Positions 56,553 through 64,000 of a stretch of 64,000 nucleotides of DNA are shown piece after piece. Each line of letters begins with the position of its first letter. Within the stretch, counting starts at the first letter, position 1. Source of the DNA: Henckelia pumila (lineage: Eukaryota; Streptophyta; Magnoliopsida; Lamiales; Gesneriaceae); assembly GCF_033568475.1 (NCBI RefSeq), contig NC_133122.1:140685402-140749401 (forward strand). The letters run 5' to 3'. The notes below the pieces were generated by a model. The model worked only from the letters and a program-made list of their open reading frames with translations, was not told where the DNA came from and searched no databases. The position numbers and the translations under genes were made by a program.

Positions 56553-56762
56553 ATATATCTTCCAATATGTTTTTTTTATGCAGACGATCATCAAATCATT
56601 CGGTTTTTCTTGACTCATTGTGGTTTTCAAATAAAATTTCAATAATTTTAACTTGGAAAAACTTTTCTCAACTGATAATACAGTCACAGGAATAGTCAAT
56701 AAAATTTGATACGCAACCACGATCATAGAAAAAATATTCATTTTCAGACCTGCAATCCTCAA
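56499..56762 (-). pseudogene. hAT transposase C-terminal fragment (dimerisation region)
   Basis: The minus-strand frame contains VAYQILLTIPVTVLSVEKSF followed by SKLKLLKFYLKTTMSQEKPN, the conserved hAT C-terminal dimerisation motif of TTF-type elements. The coding part lies right of the LTR boundary at 56552; the last 15 or so codons of the open frame read into the LTR and are not original. The catalytic part is missing. Confidence 0.87.
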
Positions 56763-57225
56763 ACTTTTAGAATCTATTTGAAATTACAAAAAATATTAAC
56801 ATCTTACCTTAAACCAAAATAATGTGAACAAAAACATTAAATTAAAATAAGATTAAACAATATATCAAAATTCGAAAATAAAATAAATTTGAACAAGAGT
56901 CTTATAATTCATACCTTGGATCGTTTTGTTGAATGCATTTGTGTATTTTCGTAAATTTTGTATTTCTCTATTTTTTGAATTCTTAAACTATTGATAGTCA
57001 ATTCACGTAATTGCACGCAACCACAAACTAAAAAAAGAGTAAAGTATTATCGAAACTCTCAAAATTAAAAACTCAAACATTTCTTTTATGTGGATGAATT
57101 TTGTGTGAGAGCATAATATATAAATTTATATATAAATAAATATATATATAATAATTTTTTTAAAAAAAAATTTGGAGCCCGCACAAGGGTGGGGCCCTGG
57201 CTGCCCAAGGCCAGGGCCGCCCCTT

Positions 57226-57617
57226 CATGTGATCTCGTAACGAATGTACAAATTTGAATAAATCATAAAAAAAAATACTTATTGAATATGAGATGCGCAT
57301 CTGTTGCTGTCTCCACTAAATCAAGCATTTAAAACCGAAAGAGATGGGCAGGGAGTAAATATCCACACATTCATTCTCGGCAATCATATTAGGCATTTAT
57401 ATGAGTATCAGCTGACGTGTACAGTACTATATTGGTGTCACATCGAAAAAATGATTATATTGAACAAAATTAAAGATATCAAACCTAATTAAAACATTAA
57501 TTTGAGAATATAGAGATTCCAAATTGCAAAAACACAAGCATACATACAAAAGAAAAATGCAATTTTCTCATTGAACTAATTAAATACCGAGTTTACTACA
57601 ATAAAATACGTCATCGC
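57226..57617. other. Spacer between hAT element and Gypsy element
   Basis: No gene or repeat recognised. Confidence 0.55.
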
Positions 57618-59080
57618 TGTAGTGACCCTGCATGGAATCACCTACTAACTGGCAACTAATAGCATGCATTAAACTTAATACAGCAAAATACTTAACAGAG
57701 TAAAAACGTGCGGAAACATAATCCATAATTTACATATCAGCTTAGTAATATAATCCAGGCTTAAATCTGTAGTGATACAACCATATCGAAATTCTTAAAA
57801 GTAAACATTATACAGCTAATAAATCGTGCTGTATAAAAACATTCAAAGCTCCTGCTCCCTAGTCCTGCCTTGAACTACCAGCTCCGTCCATCCTGCGACC
57901 TGCCCCATGGAATAGGGTGTCCAAGATAACAACTAGGACGTGAGCGCTACGCCCAGTACATAGACATGAGTAAACATATGTATATAATGCATGCAACATG
58001 ATGACTGGTACAGGGTCATCTGAAAAGTCATGCTCAGAACCGGCGCCACATGAGTGCTGCCACCGCACGGATCAACCTCTGGGTGCAACCACACTCGTCT
58101 AGTACACCAGAGTAGACAGACATAAATGCCCCCGCCGTCGCGGTACTCTCAGTGACAGACTATCGAATATAGAGCTGAGCGGCTCTATAGTCAGGTATAA
58201 CAAGGTATAGGCTCAACGTGTATATGCACATGACATATGAATATAGAAAACGGTAAATCATATCTCATGCCATATAATAATGCCAAATAAATGCAATATA
58301 TAAACATGTATACTCGCTGGCAATCTCAGTCAATGTGTACGTACCTCTAGGCTAGTTCAAGTATAATAGATCCTAGGTTCCAAGCCTATATTCAAAAGTT
58401 CACCGTATCACTACATAAATTCTATAAGCCTTAACTAAGCTAATAAGTACTCCCAAAACTTAAATAGATTCCCGGACCATACCTTCGTCCGTAGTAAGCC
58501 CTTTGAAGACGCTAGTTCCGGATGACTATAACCACAACTTGGTTATTCCAGAACTTCGATTATAACCGATAGGGCCCTCAAGTGTATATCTCACACTATA
58601 TAACTGAAGAAGGAAACGCGGAAATTCGTATTTCAAAACTGAAGCAAATGAGCCCTATTTATAGCCAAAATCTCGGCAACGATCGGAACCACCGATCTCG
58701 GGATCGGAGCTTCCGATTCCAGCTCATTCTGTGCATGTCCGACACGTCGGGATCGGAACCACCATTCCGGGATCGGAACTTCCGATCGAACCCCCGATCA
58801 ACACTTGTCAAAACTCACGGCTGAGTCATCGAGCATTGCTGGCTGGCTGAGATCGGAACCTCCGTTCCTGATCGGAACGTCCGATCCCCGTGCATCCGAT
58901 CTGCTTTCGAAGTGATCAGGATCGGAGCTTCCGAACTGGGATCGGAGCTTCCGATCTGGCCCAAAGTCAAAAGCCCAAATTCCTCTTCCGAAGTCCAATA
59001 TCACTCCGAAATAGATCAATTACCAACCCTTAATCATGTTTAACATATTATTATCTTAAAATGGGTTCTGGGTTACTACA
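57618..59080 (-). repeat. 3' LTR of the young Gypsy element, 1,463 bp
   Basis: Plus-strand ends are TGTAGTGACCCTGC and GGGTTACTACA. On the minus strand it carries the TATA box GGCTATAAATAGGG (about 58652-58665) and, upstream, imperfect palindromes of the GATCGGAGCTTCCGATC type (58680-58960). It is homologous to the solo LTR 55001-56552 but with different palindrome cores. Confidence 0.94.
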
Positions 59081-59094
59081 TTCTCCCCACCTTT
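59081..59094 (-). other. Polypurine tract of the Gypsy element
   Basis: AAAGGTGGGGAGAA on the minus strand abuts the 3' LTR and would prime plus-strand synthesis. Confidence 0.85.
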
Positions 59095-59199
59095 AGATAT
59101 TTCGTCCGCGAAATAACATCTAAAGATAAATCAAGATAACAATATGAAACATCAAACCATGTCTTATTACAACAACGGTAATTACATCTTATATGGTAA

Positions 59200-62100
59200 T
59201 CAAAAATACAAAGCAAACAACTCAGGATATTCTGCTCGCATACGAATCTCAGTTTCCCAAGTTGCTTCTTCAACGCCTCGGCGCTGCCACTGTACCATCA
59301 CAAGTGGTATAGTCTTGTTCCGAAGAACTTTCTCCTTCCTGTCTAGGATACAGATTGGTCGTTCAACAAAAGACAGATCTGACTCTAGCTGAATATCAGT
59401 AGATTGAATCACATGAGATTCATCAGCTATGTATTGTCGAAGCAACGACACATGAAAAACATTGTGTATACTGGAAAGAGATGGCGGTAAAGCCAAACGA
59501 TAAGCAACATCTCCGATCTTCTCCAGTATTTGGAAAGGCCCAATGTAACGAGGAGACAACTTGCCTTTCACATCGAATCTCATCACCTTTCTGAAAGGTG
59601 ATACTCGCAGAAAAACATATTCACCAGGCTCAAACTGAAGTGGCCTGCGGTGAATATTCGCATAACTGGCTTGTCTATCTTGAGCAACTTTGATCCTATG
59701 CTTGATCAAATCTACCTTGTCTACAATCTGCTGCACCAATTCAGGACCCTCGATTTGCCGTTCCCTGACTTCATCCCAGAATAACGGAGTATGACACCGG
59801 CGACCATACAATGCCTCGAAAGGTGCCATATCAATACTACGATGATAACTGTTATTGTAGGCAAATTCAATCAAAGGTAACTGATCCTGCCAAGATAAGC
59901 CAAAATCCATGACAGAAGAATGTAGCATATCCTCCAGCGTACGAATAGTGCGCTCTGACTGTCCGTCAGTCTCCGGATGATACGCAGTGCTCAAACTCAG
60001 AGTGGTACCCAACGCCTGCTGAAAACTACCCCAAAAACGTGAAGTAAATCGCGGATCTCTATCACTGACGATACTTACTGGAATCCCATGTAATCGCACA
60101 ATCTCCTGGATATATAAGCGTGCCATGCGATCATAAGAATACTCCCGGTTATAAGGAATGAAATGTGCTGATTTTGTCAAACGGTCAACGACAACCCAGA
60201 TAGCATCACACTGACGTGAAGTCATAGGCAAGTGGGTAACAAAATCCATAGTCACGTGCTCCCACTTCCATTCGGGAATCTCAAGATTCTGCAGTAATCC
60301 ACCTGGTCGTCGATGTTCAGCCTTGACCTGTTGACAAACCAAACATCTCGAAATAAATTGATACACACTTCGCTTCATCCCCTTCCACCAGAATCTAGTT
60401 CGCAAGTCCTTATACATTTTCATACTTCCAGGATGAACTGATAATCGACTCCTGTGAGCTTGAGATAGAATATCATTCCTGAGCTCCGCAACATTAGGTA
60501 CAACCACTATATTGGATAGGCACAATAAACCATCTGCCTGAAAATGGAATCCAGATGTATTAACTCCATTGGCTAGACGTGCCAATCGCTGAGTCTTAAC
60601 ATCAGATATCTGAGCATCTCTGATCCGAGAATACAATGCTGGCTCAGATAGAATAGTATACAAACGAATACCATTCCTCCCTTTCTTGTGCTTGAGCGTA
60701 AAACTCAATGAACAGCACTCTTGAATCATATGAGATATTTCATTAGTCTGAAGTGCAGACAGTCTCACCTGCCGACTCAAGGCATCAGCAGTAACATTAG
60801 CAGAACCTGGATGATATTTGATTTCACAATCATAATCCTTCAGGAGATCCATCCAGCGTCTCTTTCGCATATTCAACTCTGCCTGAGTGAATAAATACTT
60901 CAAACTCTTGTGATCCGTAAATATCTCAAATTTCTCGCCATAAAGATAATGTCTCCAAATCTTGAGCGCAAATACAATGGCGGCTAACTCGAGATCATGC
61001 ACTGGATAATTACTCTCATGCAACTTCAACTGTCGAGAAGCATAGGCAATAACATGTCCATGCTGTGTCAAAACACATCCTAACCCCTGCCCAGAGGCAT
61101 CAGTATAGACAACATAACCTCCTGATCCAGAAGGTAGAGCTAGCACAGGTGCAGTAGTAAGACGTCTACGCAGCTCGTGAAATGACTCCTCACAATCCGA
61201 GGACCAAATGAAGGCAACATCTTTCCGTGTAAGCTGAGTCAAAGGCCTGGCCAACTGTGAAAAATTCTCGATGAACCGACGGTAATATCCCGCTAGACCC
61301 AAGAAACTACGAATCTCAGCAACCGTCGTCGGTCGAGACCAGTTCAGCACTGCCTCTATCTTACTAGGATCAACAGATATCCCTTTATTAGAAATCACAT
61401 GACCGAGAAATACTACCCGATCAAGCCAGAATTCACACTTGCTTAATTTCGCATATAGCTGCTTATCTCGTAACGTCTGTAGAACAATCCTCAAATGCTG
61501 TGCATGCTCATCCTTGTCATGAGAATAAACAAGAATATCATCTATAAAGACGATGACAAATCTATCCAGATAATCTCGAAATATCTGATTCATCAGATTC
61601 ATAAAGACTGCCGGTGCATTCGTCAAACCGAATGGCATCACCAGAAACTCATAATGCCCGTATCTGGTCCTGAAAGCAGTCGTAGATATATCTGAGTCTC
61701 GTACCCGCATCTGATGGTATCCAGATCTCAGATCTATCTTCGAATAAACAGAAGTACCCTGTAGTTGATCAAACAGATCATCAATCCGCGACAAAGGATA
61801 CTTATTCTTGATGGTGACACGATTCAACTGCCTGTAATCAATACATAATCGCATCGATCCATCTTTTTTCTTGACAAACAAAACAGGTGCTCCCCACGGA
61901 GAAACACTCGGACGAATATATCCCTTATCAAGAAGATCTTGCAACTGCTGTTTCAATTCCCTCATCTCTGACGGTGCCAGACGATAAGGTGCTCGGGATA
62001 TAGGCGTAGTTCCTGGTACTAGATCAATACCAAATTCAACCTCTCGAACCGGAGGAAAACCAGGAATCTCATCAGGGAATACGTCAGAAAACTCGCTGAC

Positions 62101-63663
62101 AACCGGTAGCTGATCAATACCCGTACTACTCATGGACATATCAACTGCATAGATGAGGTAGCCCTCCCCACCTGACTCCAAGACATGACATGCCTTCAGA
62201 GGCGAAACAAGTGGCATCGGAGGTCGCGCACCCTCACCATAAAAGTACCAACTATCACCCTCAACGGGATGAAACTGTACCAGACGCTGATAACAATCCA
62301 CAGTAGCGTGATACAAAGTCAGCATATCTATTCCCAAGATACAGTCAAAATCCATCATTGCTAATATCATCAAATTAGCCGATAACACATTACCCTCAAA
62401 CTCCAGAAGGCAACCCATCACTAGACGCTTAGTTACTTCCTTCTGCTCCAACGGAGTAGATACAACTAAATCCATATCTAATGATATGTAAGGTAATCTA
62501 TGTCTCTTAACGAAGCGACTAGAAATAAAGGAATGCGATGCTCCAGTATCAATTAATACAAGTGCAGGAATACCACATAACAAGAAGTTACCTGCCAACA
62601 TGCGATCGCTTCCCTCAGTAGCCTGCTCCTGAGACAGAGCAAACACTTGCCCTTGAGTCTGGGGATGATAACCAGAAGAACTCTGTGGTGCTGGCTGCTG
62701 ACGTGGAAAAGTAGAAGCCTGAGATCCAACCTGGGATCCCGATCCACTAGCAGAACCCATGCACTGAGGACAATCTCTCCGCAGATGTCCCTGCTGACCA
62801 CAAATATAACATGCCCCAGTAGCTCTCCGACATGAAGCTGCAGGATGCTTCCCACCACAGTGGCTACAAAACTCCTCCTTCTTCTTCTTCTTCCCAAAAC
62901 GGAACATCCCTCGTGAACCACGAGATCCAGATGAAGTAGTAGGAGTAGAAGAAGACGTAGGTACAGATGGCACAACAGATTGAGCTCGAGGCTCAATAAA
63001 TCCACTAGGCTGTGCTGGCATCATCAACTGTCCACGCCTGTTGCTGGTCTCCACAAGACGGAAACGGTTCACCAAAGTCTCATAAGATACCGGGTCATCA
63101 CAGACGACAACCTGAGAGTAGATATCTTGGTTCAGGCCTTGTAAAAAGATATCATATTTTGACGCATCACTCTCATTGATATGAGGACTGAAAGGTAGCA
63201 GATCAAGAAATCGCTGTTGATACTGATCAATAGTCATTGATCCTTGCCTCAAAGTAAGCAACTCCATAGATCGTGCTTGGCGAACAGCCGGAGGAAAATA
63301 TAATTTCTGAAACTCCCGACAGAAATCCCCCCAAGTCACCTGTCCTCTCTCAGTACGTGCCTGAGCAACCTTGGCATCCCACCAAAAATGTGCTCTATCC
63401 TCTAGAACGAATTCTAGAACTTCCAGTTTCTGCTCCTCAGTACACTCAAAAGCTCGGAACGTGCTCTCAAGTTTAGACATCCAGCTTCTAGCTTGTTCAG
63501 GATTCTCGCCTCCCACTAAGGGTTTCGGTCCTACCTGCATAAACTTATTGATAGAGTAGCGACGTCTACCCTCATGATGACGATGTTGATCATCCTGATG
63601 ATGATGGCGACGATGATGATGACCACCTCCCTGGCCAACACTACCGTGACTCTCGTCAGCCAT
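59200..63663 (-). CDS. Gypsy gag-pol polyprotein, intact (Tekay chromovirus)
   Basis: A single frame of about 1,487 codons from the preferred ATG at 63663 ([11 protein letters not shown]); the frame is open to 63732 but the upstream part looks like leader. Positions below count from 63732. Gag core at about 85-215 ([30 protein letters not shown]), zinc knuckle [14 protein letters not shown] at about 306, protease [12 protein letters not shown] at about 392, RT about 590-780 with [20 protein letters not shown] and catalytic FIDDILVYS at about 725, RNase H from [14 protein letters not shown] at about 872, integrase zinc finger ([11 protein letters not shown], then CLVCQQVK) from about 1100, integrase core from [10 protein letters not shown] with [20 protein letters not shown], and a C-terminal chromodomain-like end ([11 protein letters not shown], then [16 protein letters not shown]) typical of Tekay. 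No stop or frameshift. It encodes all enzymes needed for retrotransposition into chromatin. Confidence 0.95.
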   Translation of the reverse strand: MADESHGSVGQGGGHHHRRHHHQDDQHRHHEGRRRYSINKFMQVGPKPLVGGENPEQARSWMSKLESTFRAFECTEEQKLEVLEFVLEDRAHFWWDAKVAQARTERGQVTWGDFCREFQKLYFPPAVRQARSMELLTLRQGSMTIDQYQQRFLDLLPFSPHINESDASKYDIFLQGLNQDIYSQVVVCDDPVSYETLVNRFRLVETSNRRGQLMMPAQPSGFIEPRAQSVVPSVPTSSSTPTTSSGSRGSRGMFRFGKKKKKEEFCSHCGGKHPAASCRRATGACYICGQQGHLRRDCPQCMGSASGSGSQVGSQASTFPRQQPAPQSSSGYHPQTQGQVFALSQEQATEGSDRMLAGNFLLCGIPALVLIDTGASHSFISSRFVKRHRLPYISLDMDLVVSTPLEQKEVTKRLVMGCLLEFEGNVLSANLMILAMMDFDCILGIDMLTLYHATVDCYQRLVQFHPVEGDSWYFYGEGARPPMPLVSPLKACHVLESGGEGYLIYAVDMSMSSTGIDQLPVVSEFSDVFPDEIPGFPPVREVEFGIDLVPGTTPISRAPYRLAPSEMRELKQQLQDLLDKGYIRPSVSPWGAPVLFVKKKDGSMRLCIDYRQLNRVTIKNKYPLSRIDDLFDQLQGTSVYSKIDLRSGYHQMRVRDSDISTTAFRTRYGHYEFLVMPFGLTNAPAVFMNLMNQIFRDYLDRFVIVFIDDILVYSHDKDEHAQHLRIVLQTLRDKQLYAKLSKCEFWLDRVVFLGHVISNKGISVDPSKIEAVLNWSRPTTVAEIRSFLGLAGYYRRFIENFSQLARPLTQLTRKDVAFIWSSDCEESFHELRRRLTTAPVLALPSGSGGYVVYTDASGQGLGCVLTQHGHVIAYASRQLKLHESNYPVHDLELAAIVFALKIWRHYLYGEKFEIFTDHKSLKYLFTQAELNMRKRRWMDLLKDYDCEIKYHPGSANVTADALSRQVRLSALQTNEISHMIQECCSLSFTLKHKKGRNGIRLYTILSEPALYSRIRDAQISDVKTQRLARLANGVNTSGFHFQADGLLCLSNIVVVPNVAELRNDILSQAHRSRLSVHPGSMKMYKDLRTRFWWKGMKRSVYQFISRCLVCQQVKAEHRRPGGLLQNLEIPEWKWEHVTMDFVTHLPMTSRQCDAIWVVVDRLTKSAHFIPYNREYSYDRMARLYIQEIVRLHGIPVSIVSDRDPRFTSRFWGSFQQALGTTLSLSTAYHPETDGQSERTIRTLEDMLHSSVMDFGLSWQDQLPLIEFAYNNSYHRSIDMAPFEALYGRRCHTPLFWDEVRERQIEGPELVQQIVDKVDLIKHRIKVAQDRQASYANIHRRPLQFEPGEYVFLRVSPFRKVMRFDVKGKLSPRYIGPFQILEKIGDVAYRLALPPSLSSIHNVFHVSLLRQYIADESHVIQSTDIQLESDLSFVERPICILDRKEKVLRNKTIPLVMVQWQRRGVEEATWETEIRMRAEYPELFALYF

Positions 63664-63756
63664 ATCCTGAAAAGAATTGCACATTAAAATCCCAAATGCG
63701 CAAGAATTACTCAAGACTAAACTAAATCCCAAGTACTAATCCCAAAATCTATGCAT

Positions 63757-63768
63757 GCTCTGATACCA
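63757..63768 (-). other. tRNA-Met primer-binding site of the Gypsy element
   Basis: TGGTATCAGAGC on the minus strand, five bases from the 5' LTR border, is the classical plant initiator-Met tRNA primer site. Confidence 0.88.
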
Positions 63769-63773
63769 AAAAA

Positions 63774-64000
63774 TGTAGTGACCCTGCATGGAATCACCTA
63801 CTAACTGGCAACTAATAGCATGCATTAAACTTAATACAGCAAAATACTTAACAGAGTAAAAACGTGCGGAAACATAATCCATAATTTACATATCAGCTTA
63901 GTAATATAATCCAGGCTTAAATCTGTAGTGATACAACCATATCGAAATTCTTAAAAGTAAACATTATACAGCTAATAAATCGTGCTGTATAAAAACTTTC
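63774..64000 (-). repeat. 5' LTR of the young Gypsy element, partial
   Basis: Matches 57618-57844 with one mismatch (AACATTC against AACTTTC) and runs off the window. Confidence 0.95.

Larger units (their letters stand above)
54731..57225 (-). mobile_element. hAT transposon (TTF-type), interrupted by a solo LTR
   Basis: The left end CAGGGGCGGTCCTAAG and the right end, reverse complemented, AAGGGGCGGCCCTGGCC, share GGGGCGG-CCT. The 8-bp TSD CATGTGAT is perfect (54723-54730 and 57226-57233). It holds a C-terminal transposase fragment on the minus strand. Without the inserted LTR and its duplicated 5 bp the element would be about 0.94 kb, so it was already internally deleted when the LTR element landed. 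Confidence 0.93.
57618..64000 (-). mobile_element. Young Tekay-type Gypsy (chromovirus) retrotransposon, right end beyond window
   Basis: It reads on the minus strand: 5' LTR from 63774 past the window edge, PBS, one uninterrupted gag-pol frame, purine tract, 3' LTR 57618-59080. The visible 227 bases of the 5' LTR differ from the 3' LTR at a single position. The 5 bases outside the left end are ATCGC; the partner TSD is outside the window. The intact frame and near-identical LTRs indicate recent insertion and possibly a still competent element. Confidence 0.95.

Noticed and set aside
62553-63005. 150-codon Leu-rich minus ORF
   Set aside because: A shadow frame of the intact Gypsy gag.
1-64000. 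tRNA, rRNA or CRISPR loci
   Set aside because: No cloverleaf with A/B boxes, rRNA core or regularly spaced repeat array was seen. The tandem repeats present are all within transposons or microsatellites.

Overview
This is nuclear DNA from a flowering plant, most likely a core eudicot. It is AT-rich and intergenic space dominates. Single-copy genes have plant-specific families (a WEB coiled-coil protein and a CBL-interacting kinase), and the rest is mostly plant transposons of nearly every major class. I cannot name the species.

Only two ordinary host genes are convincing. One is a two-exon WEB-family gene (+, 19155-21250, At2g38370-like). The other is a single-exon CIPK kinase (-, 34119-35483, CIPK11/CIPK14-like). 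They are about 13 kb apart, separated by AT-rich DNA, small MITEs and one Copia element.

Layout: 1-660, tail of a Copia element. 662-2018, repeat and a doubtful ORF. 2019-5489, a Harbinger-like candidate, a Mutator-type MITE with a 9-bp target site duplication (TSD) and a hAT remnant with an 8-bp TSD. 5521-15239, a 9.7-kb Mutator-like element (MULE) bounded by the 9-bp TSD TAATAAGCT. It carries a broken mudrA-type transposase (+), a convergent multi-exon plant mobile domain (PMD) gene (-), and about 0.9 kb of organelle-like (probably mitochondrial) DNA lodged in a PMD intron. 15572-17967, four short TIR elements. 17968-28043, the WEB gene and intergenic DNA with further MITEs. 28208-33303, a full-length but mutated Copia element. 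34119-35483, the CIPK. 37817-43030, a 5'-truncated LINE split by a 2.4-kb solo LTR. 43424-53240, a pile-up: LTR fragments, an Athila element that has lost its pol, a Tekay-type gag fragment and a Copia remnant. 54731-57225, a hAT element that received a Gypsy solo LTR. 57618 to the window end, a young Tekay-type Gypsy element with an intact 1,510-codon gag-pol and near-identical LTRs.

The window therefore records nested insertions, many datable by exact TSDs. The most unusual structure is the PMD-carrying MULE. It has palindrome-rich TIRs, an internal inverted AT-rich module that recurs outside the element, and a putative organelle DNA insertion. Most boundaries come from TSDs and TIRs read directly in the sequence. 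Family names come from protein motifs recognised by eye.
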